64,000 nucleotides of DNA from Bacillus sp. ISL-34 (GTDB lineage: Bacteria; Bacillota; Bacilli; Bacillales; DSM-1321), in assembly GCF_018613325.1 (NCBI RefSeq), contig NZ_JAGGQJ010000023.1, forward strand, positions 62,001 to 126,000, read 5' to 3'. The notes below the pieces were generated by a model. That model was not told the origin of the DNA and did not search any database. It was given only the letters and a program-made list of their open reading frames with translations. Of this stretch, positions 15,755-25,907 are shown piece after piece (position 1 is the stretch's first letter; each line of letters starts with the position of its first letter). A program made the translations under genes and the position numbers.

Positions 15755-17506
15755 TTAGTGTTTCGTAGTGTAGTCACGTTTACGCGGTGCGATCAGTGAT
15801 ACATCAATATCTTCATAATGGAATTCAGGTGCTTGATCCAAGCCTTTGAATGTTGCCATAGTAGTTTTCATGAATTCCTCATCATTACGTTCTGGGAAAT
15901 CAGGTTTGTAATGCGCTCCGCGGCTTTCGTCACGGTTTAACGCACCAATTGTGATGACACGAGCCAATTGCATCATGTTTTGAAGCTGTCTAGTGAATGC
16001 AGCTCCTTGGTTACTCCATTTTGCCGTGTCATTGATGTTAATTTTCTTGTAACGTTCCATCAGCTCAAGAATCTTGTTATCCGTTTCTTTCAGCTTGTCA
16101 TTGTAACGAACTACAGTAACATGCTGTGTCATCCACTCACCAAGTTCTTTGTGAAGGACGTACGCATTTTCGTTACCATCAAGAGACATGACATCATTCC
16201 ATTTCTCCTGTTCTTGTTTTTCGTAGCCTTCATACAATGAAGAAGGAATGGATTCTGAAGTTTTATCAAGACCTTCAATATATTTAACGGCATTCGGTCC
16301 AGCGACTGAACCACCATAGATTGCAGAAAGAAGTGAGTTCGCACCAAGACGGTTACCGCCATGTTGAGAGTAGTCACACTCACCAGCAGCGAATAAACCT
16401 TTGATGTTAGTCATTTGGTCATAATCCACCCAAAGTCCGCCCATGGAATAGTGAACGGCAGGGAAAATTTTCATTGGAACTTTACGAGGATCTTCACCCA
16501 TGAATTTCTCGTAGATTTCAATGATTCCGCCAAGTTTTATATCAAGTAATTTCGGATCTTTATGTGATAGATCCAGGTAAACCATGTTTTCTCCGTTAAT
16601 GCCAAGCTTCATGTTCATGCATACGTCGAAGATTTCACGAGTCGCGATATCACGAGGTACTAGATTACCATAAGCAGGGTATTTTTCTTCAAGGAAATAC
16701 CAAGGTTTTCCGTCTTTATATGTCCAGATGCGTCCACCTTCACCACGAGCGGATTCACTCATAAGACGAAGTTTGTCATCGCCAGGGATTGCTGTCGGGT
16801 GAATTTGAATGAACTCACCATTTGCATAATTTACACCTTGTTGATAAACGATGGAAGCTGCTGAACCTGTATTGATCATTGAGTTAGTTGATTTACCGAA
16901 AATGATTCCAGGGCCGCCGCTCGCCATGATGACTGCGTCTCCAGGGAAAGATTTGATTTCCATCGAAGTCAGGTTTTGAGCTACGATACCGCGTGCTGTT
17001 TGCTCATCATCGATAACAGCTCCAAGGAATTCCCAGCCTTCATATTTCGTTACAAGGCCTTCAACTTCATAACGGCGAACCTGCTCGTCCAATGCGTAAA
17101 GTAATTGCTGACCAGTTGTTGCACCAGCGAATGCTGTACGGCTATGTTGAGTACCACCGAAACGACGGAAATCAAGAAGACCTTCCGGAGTACGGTTGAA
17201 CATAACACCCATACGGTCAAACATATGAATGATCGATGGTGCTGCTTCGCACATCGCTTTAACCGGCGGTTGGTTAGCCAAGAAATCTCCGCCATAAACT
17301 GTATCGTCGAAGTGGATATATGGAGAATCCCCTTCACCTTTTGTATTTACTGCCCCGTTGATTCCGCCTTGGGCACAAACTGAGTGAGAGCGTTTAACAG
17401 GCACTAAAGAAAATAAATCAACCTGTTGTCCCAGCTCTGCTGCTTTGATCGTAGCCATTAATCCAGCTAGACCTCCACCAACGATAACTATTTTACCTTT
17501 ACCCAA
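15755..17506 (-). CDS. sdhA: succinate dehydrogenase flavoprotein subunit
   Basis: About 583 residues. It oxidises succinate to fumarate at a covalently bound FAD. The dinucleotide fold is KIVIVGGGLAGLMA near the N-terminus. The FAD-attaching histidine is in RSHSVCAQGG (about His41). Catalytic HPTAIPG, SESARGEGG, PRDIATREI and HYSMGGLWV follow. I use TTG at 17506 because AAGGGAG lies 8 bases upstream and the protein then begins like its family (MGKGKIVIVGGG). An in-frame TTG at 17536 would add ten residues and cannot be excluded. Confidence 0.95.
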   Translation of the reverse strand: MGKGKIVIVGGGLAGLMATIKAAELGQQVDLFSLVPVKRSHSVCAQGGINGAVNTKGEGDSPYIHFDDTVYGGDFLANQPPVKAMCEAAPSIIHMFDRMGVMFNRTPEGLLDFRRFGGTQHSRTAFAGATTGQQLLYALDEQVRRYEVEGLVTKYEGWEFLGAVIDDEQTARGIVAQNLTSMEIKSFPGDAVIMASGGPGIIFGKSTNSMINTGSAASIVYQQGVNYANGEFIQIHPTAIPGDDKLRLMSESARGEGGRIWTYKDGKPWYFLEEKYPAYGNLVPRDIATREIFDVCMNMKLGINGENMVYLDLSHKDPKLLDIKLGGIIEIYEKFMGEDPRKVPMKIFPAVHYSMGGLWVDYDQMTNIKGLFAAGECDYSQHGGNRLGANSLLSAIYGGSVAGPNAVKYIEGLDKTSESIPSSLYEGYEKQEQEKWNDVMSLDGNENAYVLHKELGEWMTQHVTVVRYNDKLKETDNKILELMERYKKININDTAKWSNQGAAFTRQLQNMMQLARVITIGALNRDESRGAHYKPDFPERNDEEFMKTTMATFKGLDQAPEFHYEDIDVSLIAPRKRDYTTKH

Positions 17507-17576
17507 TTCTGTCACTCCCTTATTTCCATTAGCCAAGCTATGTTTTTCCTAATTCTTATAAATGAACTCTATCTTC

Positions 17577-18185
17577 TTATACGAAAGCGAAAATTGCGCT
17601 AATTCCGATATAAGAAAGAAGAACGAAAACGATCAATGTAAAGTATGTCATGATTCTTTGCGATCTTGGTGAAACTGTTAGCCCCCAGCTCACTGCAAAT
17701 GACCATAATCCATTAGCAAAGTGGAAGATTGCCGAGATAATACCAACAATATAGAACACAATCATAAATGGACTAGAGAAAATATCTGCCATCATGTCAA
17801 AGTTAACTTCAGCACCCATAGCAGCTTGAATTCTAGTTGCCCATATATGCCAAACAAGGAAAATCAACGTTATGATTCCAGTTAGGCGTTGCAGCATGAA
17901 CATCCAGTTACGGAAGAAACTAAATCTGCCTAAATTGTTTTTTGCTGTAAAGGCAATATAAATTCCGTACACAGCATGGAAAATGAGCGGTAGATAGATG
18001 ACGACCCATTCTACCAAAATCTTCACGGGCGTATACTCAATTAAATGAACTGCCCCATTAAAAGTTTCTTCTCCTTTTGTTGCCATAAAGTTTACCGATA
18101 AATGAAAAATTAGGAATAGACCAATTGGAATTACTCCTAGAAGTGAATGAAGCCTGCGATTCCCAAACTCACGATTTTTTGCCAC
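17577..18185 (-). CDS. sdhC: succinate dehydrogenase cytochrome b558 subunit
   Basis: 202 residues from GTG 18185 (GGGGGG ribosome site, 6 bases away); a longer frame to 18221 lacks a ribosome site. The five membrane helices anchor SdhA and SdhB and carry two hemes. Histidines at 13, 28, 70, 113 and 155 coincide with the five conserved histidines, including the heme ligands, of the B. subtilis subunit. It opens the operon sdhC-sdhA-sdhB feeding electrons to menaquinone. Confidence 0.96.
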   Translation of the reverse strand: MAKNREFGNRRLHSLLGVIPIGLFLIFHLSVNFMATKGEETFNGAVHLIEYTPVKILVEWVVIYLPLIFHAVYGIYIAFTAKNNLGRFSFFRNWMFMLQRLTGIITLIFLVWHIWATRIQAAMGAEVNFDMMADIFSSPFMIVFYIVGIISAIFHFANGLWSFAVSWGLTVSPRSQRIMTYFTLIVFVLLSYIGISAIFAFV

Positions 18186-18569
18186 TAAGTGCCCCCCCTT
18201 AATTTGTGAAAAATCATGCAAAGATAAACTGGTGGCTACCTTTTATCCCCGCGTGAAAATAAAGTATAGAGTTAGAAAAACTTCCCTATACCTTCTTTAC
18301 AATTATGTGACATGTCCATTTTACTCCTGACTTCTATATGCGTCAAGAAAACGGATACAAGAAATCTCTTTTTCAGAATAGATTTTATTGGATTAAATTG
18401 GCTATTTTTTGTTTGTCAAGATGAGATTTTGGAGAAATTACTCATTTACCTATTAATATCTCGGTATAATTTCTCATTTTTTTCCAATTGTTATTTAAAT
18501 AAATAAAAAACAGTATAATTTGCAAAAGAAATACGTTTATAATAGATTTACAGAAAGAGGCGATAAATT
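18186..18569. other. divergent intergenic region between sdhC and yslB
   Basis: 384 AT-rich bases that must hold the sdh promoter and leader (minus) and the yslB promoter (plus). A TATACT box on the minus strand near 18270 and a TATAAT box on the plus strand near 18513 are candidate -10 elements, but neither has a convincing -35. No gene is seen. Confidence 0.4.
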
Positions 18570-19040
18570 ATGAAAAAAAATATTGCTGCTGCGATAGAAG
18601 AAGAGATTCAAACTGAAGAAATTCAAACTGAAGAATTCCAAGTTCCAGCTTTCGGATACGAATTAATCAGAGAAGTTCTATTGAACGATATTCTCGGAAA
18701 TGACTCTAACCAAATCCTCTATTGGGCAGGTAAACAACTAGCAAGAAAATTCCCATTGAATGGCGATCAGGAAGTCATTGAATTTTTCCAGAGCGCTGGA
18801 TGGGGCAATCTTGAAATCTTGAAGTATACGAAACACGAGATGGAATTATCCCTGACGGGTGAAATAATCAGCCGCCGCCTGGATTTACACCCTGATTGTC
18901 ACTTCCAACTTGAAGCCGGTTTCCTTGCCGAGCAGTTCACACTGCAAAAAAAATTCCTCAGCGAATCAACGGAAGAAATCAAACGCCGCGCAAAAAAAGT
19001 GATATTCACCATTCAATGGGATCCCAGAGATCCAATCTAA
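18570..19040 (+). CDS. yslB: DUF2507 family protein YslB
   Basis: 156 residues, soluble. The DUF2507 body (about 28-150) shows FGYELIREVLLNDILGN, YWAGKQLARKFPL, FFQSAGWG and an FQLEAGFLAEQFTLQK block. This resembles the V4R-like fold family of small regulators. The N-terminus has a short internal repeat, EEIQTEEIQTEEFQ, from a repeated 15-base unit. The ribosome site AGAGGCG is 8 bases before ATG. The function is unknown. A conserved neighbour of lysC and sdhC in Bacillus. Confidence 0.9.
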   Translation: MKKNIAAAIEEEIQTEEIQTEEFQVPAFGYELIREVLLNDILGNDSNQILYWAGKQLARKFPLNGDQEVIEFFQSAGWGNLEILKYTKHEMELSLTGEIISRRLDLHPDCHFQLEAGFLAEQFTLQKKFLSESTEEIKRRAKKVIFTIQWDPRDPI

Positions 19041-19049
19041 TGAGCCCTT

Positions 19050-19087
19050 AAAACAGACTTACCCTTTTTACCGGAAGTCTGTTTTTT
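19050..19087. terminator. bidirectional terminator between yslB and lysC
   Basis: AAACAGACTT/AAGTCTGTTTTTT stem with a 14-base loop. The genes converge here. Confidence 0.85.
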
Positions 19088-19103
19088 ATTGGACTCATGA
19101 CAC

Positions 19104-20336
19104 TCAAGCTAGCACATTTGCATGCTGACCAAGTTTAAATGCTTCATGAAGCGATTCGACCGCCTTCACCATTTCCTTTTCATTGACGACAGTCGAAACT
19201 TTAATTTCCGATGTGCTGACCATTTTCACTTGGATGCCAGTATTGGCCATTACTTCAAACATCTCGGCAGCCACTCCTGGATTGGATACCATACCGGAAC
19301 CGACAATGGACACCTTGGCCAAGCCGCTCTCCGTTTCGACTCGGTCGAAGCCCAATTGTTCTTTATTATTTTCAAGCACGATCAAGGCCGCTTCCGTATC
19401 TTCACTTTTTGTGGAAAAAGATAGATTGGTCGTATCCTCGGCAGTCATGCTTTGAATGATGATGTCCACATTAATCCGGTTTTTCGCAAGTGTCGTGAAA
19501 ATTGTGGATAATGCACCAAGTGATTGGGGCAAACCATATATTGTAACCCTCGTAATACTATCTTCAAAAGCAATGCCGCGTACAATTAAGTTTTCTTCCA
19601 TAGTAGCTTCCTCCTCAATGATCGTTCCTGATTCTCTCTCCATGCTTGAACGGACTTCAAGCGGAATTTGATAATTTTTTGCATATTCGACAGCCCTTGG
19701 GTGAAGGACGCCCGCCCCCAGGTTAGCAAGTTCCAGCATTTCATCATAAGAAATGGATTGGAGTTTTCGTGCGCCTTTTATGTAGCGTGGGTCCGTTGTG
19801 AAAACGCCCGTTACATCCGTATAAATATCGCATCTATCCGCATTCAGCGCTGCAGCGATGGCAACCGCCGTCGTATCGGAACCGCCTCGCCCTAAGGTAG
19901 TGATTTCCCCATTTGCATCGTTCCCCTGGAAACCGGCCACGACCACTATTTTCTTCTCCTGAAGCTGGGCTTGGATCCTTGAAGCATCGATGTTTAAAAT
20001 CCGGGCATTCCCATGAACGGATTCCGTTTGCATGCCAGCCTGCCAGCCAGTATACGAAATGGCTTCATGTCCTTTTTCAATCAATGCCATCGTTAACAGG
20101 GATATCGTTACCTGTTCCCCCGTAGTCAATAGCATATCCATTTCCCTCTTGCTCGGGGTTCCGGAAATATCCCGGGCCATGGAAACCAATTGGTCCGTCG
20201 TTTTCCCCATAGCCGAAACAACGACGACTACCTCATTTCCATTCTCCGATTCCTCGATTACCCGATTGGCAACATTTTTAATTTTTTCTACGCTTCCGAC
20301 GGATGTTCCGCCGAATTTTTGAACGATTAATGCCAT
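19104..20336 (-). CDS. lysC: aspartokinase II, lysine-sensitive
   Basis: 410 residues. It phosphorylates L-aspartate, the first step toward lysine, threonine and methionine. KFGGTSVGSVEKI opens the kinase domain (1-230). It is followed by TTLGRGGSDTTAVAIAAAL near 153-171 and by two ACT domains (about 265-405) that bind the effector. In B. subtilis a second start inside this gene makes the beta subunit; that cannot be decided here. A lysine riboswitch upstream explains its control. Confidence 0.97.
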   Translation of the reverse strand: MALIVQKFGGTSVGSVEKIKNVANRVIEESENGNEVVVVVSAMGKTTDQLVSMARDISGTPSKREMDMLLTTGEQVTISLLTMALIEKGHEAISYTGWQAGMQTESVHGNARILNIDASRIQAQLQEKKIVVVAGFQGNDANGEITTLGRGGSDTTAVAIAAALNADRCDIYTDVTGVFTTDPRYIKGARKLQSISYDEMLELANLGAGVLHPRAVEYAKNYQIPLEVRSSMERESGTIIEEEATMEENLIVRGIAFEDSITRVTIYGLPQSLGALSTIFTTLAKNRINVDIIIQSMTAEDTTNLSFSTKSEDTEAALIVLENNKEQLGFDRVETESGLAKVSIVGSGMVSNPGVAAEMFEVMANTGIQVKMVSTSEIKVSTVVNEKEMVKAVESLHEAFKLGQHANVLA

Positions 20337-20368
20337 CCTAATACACCCTCTCTACCTTTTTAGGCAAT

Positions 20369-20398
20369 AAAAAAAGCAATGAGAAATATCTCATTGCT
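20369..20398 (-). terminator. riboswitch-controlled terminator before lysC
   Basis: Stem AGCAATGAGA/TCTCATTGCT followed by seven T on the minus strand, at the 3' end of the lysine riboswitch. Confidence 0.88.
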
Positions 20399-20600
20399 GT
20401 GATCACATATCTAATACTGTAAACACAGTGAGATAGCTCTCCAGGGTATAAACCCTGACAATCCGCCATTTATTAAATGTCAGACCAGGAAAACAAGGTA
20501 TGAGTCTTGTCTTCCTTCGGCGTCATCCCCTTTCAAAACCTTTCATGGAAGCTCATACTTCTCCAGGTTTTTACTCTTGAATTCCGCACCTCTATCAGCA
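20369..20600 (-). promoter_or_regulatory. lysine riboswitch (L-box) upstream of lysC
   Basis: The minus strand contains the L-box hallmarks in order: GATAGAGGTGCGG (20596-20584), AAGTATGAG, AGGGGATGACGCCGAAGG (around 20530-20515), then the downstream helices and the intrinsic terminator at 20369-20398. Binding of lysine is expected to favour termination and lower lysC expression. Confidence 0.95.
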
Positions 20601-20663
20601 CTTTTAAGTTGTCTAGTTAAAAATTCCTTTTAATCATAGCATAGAGATTTATCGGTAGCAAGA

Positions 20664-22436
20664 TTATTCTTGTAATTTTCTAACGATACCCTCGGCTACC
20701 CCTTTTGGCATGCCAGCTTCCATTATTTCCTCGGCCGTTGCCTCTTTGATTTTCTTCAATGATCCAAAATGCCTTAATAATTGCTTCCTTCGCTTTTCCC
20801 CAACTCCTGGAATATCATCAAGCTGGGAGTGAACCGCATTTTTCCCGCGTAGCTGGCGATGGAACGTAATAGCAAACCGATGCACTTCATCCTGAATTCT
20901 TTGCAATAGGTAAAATTCCTGGCTCCGAGAATCAAGAGGTACGAGTTCAAGTGGGTTTCCGATCATCAATTGCGAGGTCCTATGCTTTTCATCCTTAATG
21001 AGGCCTGAAAGTGGAATATCAAGGCCCAATTCATTTTCCAAAATATCCCGAACGGCTTCCACATGTCCCTTTCCGCCATCAATGATGATTAAGTCCGGAA
21101 GCGGCAGCCCTTCTTTCAATACTCTTGAATACCTTCTTCTGACCACTTCACGCATCGATTCATAATCATCAGGACCTTGGACCGTCTTGATCTTATATTT
21201 ACGGTACTCCCTTTTTTCCGGTTTTCCATCAATGAACACGACTAAAGCGGAAACAGGGTCACTTCCCTGGATATTGGAGTTATCGAAAGCTTCAATTCGA
21301 TGCGGGGTGTAGATACCCAGTTGCTTCCCGAGGTTTTCGACCGCATTGATCGTTCTTTCTTCATCCCTTTCAATCAAAGAGAATTTTTCCTGAAGCGCGA
21401 TGGAGGCATTTTTATTCGCCAATTTAAGCATGTCTTTTTTGGCTCCCCGTTTCGGGTGAATCGTTTTGACACCAAGCAGCCCTTCGGCCATTTCGGCATC
21501 CACTGATTCAGGCAGCAAGATTTCCTTTGGTTTAAAGTGGTTCGTAATCTCGTAAAACTGACCGAGGAATGTAAGAAGTTCCTGTTCGGGTTCATCGTAG
21601 ACCGGAAAAAGTGAAACATCCCTTTCTATTAATTTACCCTGCCGGACAAAAAATACCTGAACGCACATCCAGCCTTTATCATAGGCAAAACCAAATACAT
21701 CCCTATCGATGAAATCGGTCGTCATCATTTTCTGCTTCTCCATCGTAATATCGATGTGGGCAATTTTGTCACGGAACTCCTTGGCCCTCTCGAAATCGAG
21801 ATTTTCTGATGCCTCAAGCATTTTTTCAGTCAGTTCTTTTTTTATTTCAGTATGTCCGCCGTTCAAGAACCGGTTGATATCATCCACCATTATTTTATAT
21901 TCCTGTTCCTCTACATCATATACACATGGGGCCAGGCACTGGCCAAGGTGATAATAGAGACAAACGCGATCCGGTAAAGTATTGCATTTTCTTAGGGGAT
22001 AGATGCGGTCGAGCAATTTTTTCGTTTCGTTAGCTGCAAATGCATTCGGATAAGGGCCGAAATATTTCCCTTTGTCTTTTTTGACTTTTCGCGTAATGAT
22101 TAGGCGTGGGTGGCGTTCCGCAGTCAGCTTGATGAAAGGATACGTCTTATCATCCTTTAGCATGACATTATATTTTGGGTCATGTTTTTTGATTAGATTC
22201 AACTCTAAAATAAGAGCCTCGATATTGGAAGAGGTGACGATGTATTCGAAATCCTCAATCTCATTCACGAGGCGAAATGTTTTTCCATCATGAGATCCCG
22301 TGAAATAAGAACGGACACGATTTTTTAACACTTTCGCTTTGCCTACATATATGATGGTTCCCTGACGATCTTTCATTAAATAACAACCAGGTTGATCGGG
22401 AAGAAGGGCAAGTTTATTCTTTATTTGTTGATTCAT
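20664..22436 (-). CDS. uvrC: excinuclease ABC subunit C
   Basis: 590 residues. It makes both incisions in nucleotide excision repair with UvrA and UvrB. The GIY-YIG domain is at about 10-90 (PGCYLMKD... [14 protein letters not shown]), a UVR motif ([19 protein letters not shown]) at about 200-220, the RNase H-like domain near 370-500 ([14 protein letters not shown]) and helix-hairpin-helix motifs at the end ([15 protein letters not shown]). I choose ATG 22436 with AGGAGG 8 bases upstream over an in-frame start at 22472. Confidence 0.97.
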   Translation of the reverse strand: MNQQIKNKLALLPDQPGCYLMKDRQGTIIYVGKAKVLKNRVRSYFTGSHDGKTFRLVNEIEDFEYIVTSSNIEALILELNLIKKHDPKYNVMLKDDKTYPFIKLTAERHPRLIITRKVKKDKGKYFGPYPNAFAANETKKLLDRIYPLRKCNTLPDRVCLYYHLGQCLAPCVYDVEEQEYKIMVDDINRFLNGGHTEIKKELTEKMLEASENLDFERAKEFRDKIAHIDITMEKQKMMTTDFIDRDVFGFAYDKGWMCVQVFFVRQGKLIERDVSLFPVYDEPEQELLTFLGQFYEITNHFKPKEILLPESVDAEMAEGLLGVKTIHPKRGAKKDMLKLANKNASIALQEKFSLIERDEERTINAVENLGKQLGIYTPHRIEAFDNSNIQGSDPVSALVVFIDGKPEKREYRKYKIKTVQGPDDYESMREVVRRRYSRVLKEGLPLPDLIIIDGGKGHVEAVRDILENELGLDIPLSGLIKDEKHRTSQLMIGNPLELVPLDSRSQEFYLLQRIQDEVHRFAITFHRQLRGKNAVHSQLDDIPGVGEKRRKQLLRHFGSLKKIKEATAEEIMEAGMPKGVAEGIVRKLQE

Positions 22437-22489
22437 GCATTCAGCCTCCTGTTCTCCCTTTTTTACAATCATTATATATCAAGATAGCG

Positions 22490-22527
22490 AAAAAAGCTTC
22501 AAGTCCGCAGACTTGAAGCTTTTTTTA
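22490..22527 (-). terminator. terminator of trxA
   Basis: AGCTTCAAGTC/GACTTGAAGCT stem with flanking A and T runs, usable in both directions; it lies 13 bases beyond the trxA stop. Confidence 0.88.
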
Positions 22528-22539
22528 GCTAACCTACTA

Positions 22540-22854
22540 TTACGCGTGTTTTGCAATAAGTTCAGCAAGTGCTTCTTTCGGTTGGAAACCAACAACCTTA
22601 TCGACCACTTCACCGTCTTTAAGGACGATTAATGTCGGGATGCTCATCACACCGAATTTTCCAGCTGTTTCTTGGTTTTCATCTACATCCACTTTTACGA
22701 TTTTTGCTGTATCGCCAATTTCAGTATCAAGCTCTTGAAGGACAGGAGCGATCATTTTACAAGGTCCACACCATGGAGCCCAAAAATCTACAAGAACGAC
22801 ACCTTCGCTAGTATCTGTTGTGAAAGTTTGGTCAGTTGCATTTACAATAGCCAT
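22540..22854 (-). CDS. trxA: thioredoxin
   Basis: 104 residues from ATG 22854 (GAGGAGG ribosome site); an in-frame ATG at 22881 has none. The redox site is WAPWCGPCK with Cys29 and Cys32, cis-proline loop MSIPTLIV near 72-79. It is a general cytoplasmic disulfide reductase fed by thioredoxin reductase. It sits between etfA and uvrC and has its own terminator. Confidence 0.98.
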   Translation of the reverse strand: MAIVNATDQTFTTDTSEGVVLVDFWAPWCGPCKMIAPVLQELDTEIGDTAKIVKVDVDENQETAGKFGVMSIPTLIVLKDGEVVDKVVGFQPKEALAELIAKHA

Positions 22855-23001
22855 ATATATTTCCTCCTCAAATTTACTCAATTAACTAAAGACAGTATAC
22901 CATTGTTGCTCGAATCGATGCTAATATTTTGCTTCAGTGGTAGGATGTCCAAAAAAAGAGTAAATATGCAGGCCAAAATCCATGCCTATCAGCCCAAATA
23001 A

Positions 23002-23044
23002 AGGGGCAAGACATGTATCGGCTTATGCCAAATGTCTTGCCCCT
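23002..23044 (-). terminator. terminator of the etfB-etfA unit
   Basis: GGGGCAAGACAT/ATGTCTTGCCCC arms with an 18-base loop, followed by TTTATTTGGG on the minus strand, shortly after the etfA stop. Confidence 0.75.
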
Positions 23045-23061
23045 CATCTTTATTATTTCAC

Positions 23062-24039
23062 TTAAGCGTTAACTTTAAGTTTTTTGAATTCTTCCGTAAG
23101 TAATGGAACGACTTCGAAAAGATCTCCGACAATTCCATAATCAGCCACATTGAATATGTTAGCTTCCGGATCTTTATTGATGGCAACGATAACCTTGGAG
23201 TTGGACATCCCCGCCAAATGCTGGATCGCACCGGAAATTCCGCAGGCGATATAAAGGTCAGGTGTTACGACTTTACCCGTTTGCCCGATTTGCAAAGAGT
23301 AATCGCAATACTCCGCATCACATGCTCCGCGGGAAGCCCCTACCGCTCCGCCAAGAACTTGTGCCAGTTCCTTTAATGGTTCAAAGCCATCTTCACTTTT
23401 CACGCCGCGGCCACCTGCGATGATTACTTTCGCCTCCGAAAGGTCGACCCCTTCACTTGCTTTTCTGACTACATCTTTAATGATTGTGCGTAAATCCTTG
23501 ATATCCACACTTAATGTAGAAACATCACCAGAGCGGGACTCATCTTTCGCTAATGGTTCGATATTGTTCGGACGGATTGTCGCGAATATCACGCCATCTG
23601 TAACAATTTTCTTTTCAAATGCCTTACCGGAATAGATCGGGCGGGTGAAAACGATATTTCCGCCTTCTTCTTCAATGGAAGTAACGTCTGAGATCAATCC
23701 TGATTCAAGCTTTCCAGCCAATTTAGGTGCAAGGTCTTTTCCCAGGGCCGTATGTCCAAAGAAAATCCCTTCTGGCTTTTCCTGATCGATGACGGCAAGC
23801 AAGCTTTGAGCATACCCATCTGAAGTATATTGTTTCAATTGATCATTTTCGACTGCAACAACCCGGTCTGCCCCATACTGGATCAATTCATTTCCAAAAT
23901 TTTGAACACTGTCACCAACTAAGACACCTACGATTTCCCCGCCATCTGCAGCAAGTTTAGCCGCACCGATAGCTTCAAATGATACATTTCTCAGTGAACC
24001 GTCACGAACTTCGCCCAATACAAGAAACTTTCTAGCCAT
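23062..24039 (-). CDS. etfA: electron transfer flavoprotein alpha subunit
   Basis: 325 residues. With EtfB it carries electrons from acyl-CoA dehydrogenases to the membrane. The C-terminal FAD domain has AKVIIAGGRGVKS, GGAVGASRGACDAEY, QIGQTGKVVTPDLYIACGISGAIQHLAGM and AINKDPEANIF in the expected order. It lies 71 bases after etfB, next to the fatty-acid degradation genes, so it belongs to the beta-oxidation set. Confidence 0.96.
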   Translation of the reverse strand: MARKFLVLGEVRDGSLRNVSFEAIGAAKLAADGGEIVGVLVGDSVQNFGNELIQYGADRVVAVENDQLKQYTSDGYAQSLLAVIDQEKPEGIFFGHTALGKDLAPKLAGKLESGLISDVTSIEEEGGNIVFTRPIYSGKAFEKKIVTDGVIFATIRPNNIEPLAKDESRSGDVSTLSVDIKDLRTIIKDVVRKASEGVDLSEAKVIIAGGRGVKSEDGFEPLKELAQVLGGAVGASRGACDAEYCDYSLQIGQTGKVVTPDLYIACGISGAIQHLAGMSNSKVIVAINKDPEANIFNVADYGIVGDLFEVVPLLTEEFKKLKVNA

Positions 24040-24110
24040 TTATAAAAACCTCCTGTGCTCTATTTTATCTTTTTGTCGTGTGTCGTTATTTTGAAAAAGT
24101 ATCGTTTCGA

Positions 24111-24884
24111 TTAAATCACTTTTGCTTCGCTGCGTAATAATTGAACAAGTTCGCTAACTTGATCACCGATTTCGCCGTCCAATACTTTTCCAGCTTCTTT
24201 TTTAGCAGGAAGGTAAATTTCAATCGTTTTTGTTTTTGCCTCAACATCTTCCTCTTCCAAACCCAGGTCATCCAATTCCAATTCTTCAAGCGGTTTTTTC
24301 TTCGCTTTCATGATTCCCGGCAATGATGGATAACGTGGCTCATTTAGCCCTTGTTGAGCTGTCACCAACAATGGAAGGGATGCTTCGATCGTTTCAGAGT
24401 CCCCTTCGACATCACGGATAACGCTTACATTTCCATTTGCGATGTCCAGCTTAGTAATGGTAGTAATATAAGGAATTTCTAAAATTTCGGCAACGCGTGG
24501 TCCCACTTGACCAGAACCGCCATCGATTGCAACGTTCCCTGCAATGATTAAATCGGCTTTTTTATCTTTTAAGTATTCGCCTATAATTTTGGCAGTCGTG
24601 AATTGGTCGCCATTTTCTATGTCGTCTTCTATATTTATCAATACGGCTTTGTCAGCACCCATTGCCAGCGCCGTGCGTAATTGCTTTTCAGCCTCTTCGG
24701 TTCCGACGGAAATAACCGTTACTTCGCCGCCTTGTGCATCACGCACCTGGATTGCTTCTTCAACTGCATACTCATCGTATGGATTAATGATGAATTCTGC
24801 TCCATCCTCGTTAATTTTCCCGTTGGATAGTGTAATTTTTTCTTCTGTATCAAATGTTCTTTTCAGCAGTACATAAATGTTCAC
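24111..24884 (-). CDS. etfB: electron transfer flavoprotein beta subunit
   Basis: 257 residues. The partner of EtfA, binding AMP. It shows MNIYVLLKRTFDTEE at the start, NPYDEYAVEEAIQVRD, ALAMGADKAVLI, VAIDGGSGQVGPRVAEIL and LPGIMKAKKKPLEE, the last being the recognition loop typical of the family. It is 124 bases after fadB on the same strand, and is probably transcribed with fadR-fadB and etfA as in B. subtilis. Confidence 0.96.
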   Translation of the reverse strand: MNIYVLLKRTFDTEEKITLSNGKINEDGAEFIINPYDEYAVEEAIQVRDAQGGEVTVISVGTEEAEKQLRTALAMGADKAVLINIEDDIENGDQFTTAKIIGEYLKDKKADLIIAGNVAIDGGSGQVGPRVAEILEIPYITTITKLDIANGNVSVIRDVEGDSETIEASLPLLVTAQQGLNEPRYPSLPGIMKAKKKPLEELELDDLGLEEEDVEAKTKTIEIYLPAKKEAGKVLDGEIGDQVSELVQLLRSEAKVI

Positions 24885-25008
24885 AATAATACCTCCCGAA
24901 TGATTTGAGTTTTGAAGATTATGAATTTTATTGATATATAGTAATGTATTCTACAGATTTCATCAAAACCCTGCATGATATATAAAAATAGTTATTTATA
25001 CCGAATCA

Positions 25009-25782
25009 TCATTTCCCTTTGAATACAGCTTCCCTTTTTTCAATGAAAGCGCCGATTCCTTCTTGTGCATCAGCAGTATCGAAAGCTTGGCCAAAGAGGG
25101 CGGCTTCCCTTTCCACACCTTTATGGTAGGAATCATGCTTAGAATAATTTAATAACTCTATCGCCGACTTTAAAGCCAGCGGGCTTTTCTTGGCAATTTT
25201 ATTGGCCAGTTCCTTAGCTTTCGGAATCAGTTCTTCATCCGTGAAGGCATGATTCGCCAATCCGCATTGCACAGCTTGGGTACCTGAAATCGGTTCACTT
25301 GTAAACAGCATTTCAGCTGCCTTTGCCATGCCCACATAACGAGGAAGACGTTGGGTCCCAGCAAATCCAGGGATTAAGCCCAATTGCAGCTCAGGCAGAC
25401 CCAGTTTTGCCCTTTCGGTTACCAAACGGATGTGACAGGCCATGGCCAGCTCCAACCCTCCGCCAAGCGCCGCTCCATGGATGGCTGCAATGACCGGTTT
25501 TGGAAAAGATTCGATTTTTTCAAATACAGATTGACCATTCTTGGTCAGCTTCTCGAAAGCTTTACCGTTTTCCACTTCTGTAAACTCTTTAATGTCTGCT
25601 CCAGCAGAGAAGAATCTTCCTTCACCATGAAGAAGGACAACCCGTACAGTTTCGTCTTTCTCAATTTGATCGAAGGCCTGCGACAGCTCTCCGATGATAG
25701 CCGAAGAAAGTGCATTTGCAGGTGCATGATCAATCGTTATAAAAGCCACATGATTTTCGACAGAAAGCTTAAGGTATTTCAT
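25009..25782 (-). CDS. fadB: enoyl-CoA hydratase
   Basis: 257 residues from ATG 25782, chosen for the GGAGGG 6 bases upstream; a longer frame runs to 25827. Crotonase fold: GEGRFFSAGADIKEF near 54-68 and HGAALGGGLELAMACHIR near 100-117 form the CoA and oxyanion site, with the second catalytic Glu in LPELQLGLIPGFAGTQRLPR. It hydrates trans-2-enoyl-CoA in beta-oxidation. It lies between fadR and etfB. Confidence 0.94.
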   Translation of the reverse strand: MKYLKLSVENHVAFITIDHAPANALSSAIIGELSQAFDQIEKDETVRVVLLHGEGRFFSAGADIKEFTEVENGKAFEKLTKNGQSVFEKIESFPKPVIAAIHGAALGGGLELAMACHIRLVTERAKLGLPELQLGLIPGFAGTQRLPRYVGMAKAAEMLFTSEPISGTQAVQCGLANHAFTDEELIPKAKELANKIAKKSPLALKSAIELLNYSKHDSYHKGVEREAALFGQAFDTADAQEGIGAFIEKREAVFKGK

Positions 25783-25876
25783 ATCAATCCCTCCAGGCAT
25801 GCTAGTCAAACTTTTTAGAAAATTCAATATGTATCACTTCCCGATAAAGCTGGAAGCAGAATTAACCGATTCTTTC

Positions 25877-25896
25877 GAGGATGGCTAGCCATCCTC
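25877..25896. repeat. 20-bp perfect palindrome between fadR and fadB
   Basis: GAGGATGGCTAGCCATCCTC reads identically on both strands. No T run follows on the minus strand, so a terminator is doubtful; an mRNA processing hairpin or protein site is possible. Confidence 0.6.
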
Positions 25897-25907
25897 TATT
25901 TAAATCG

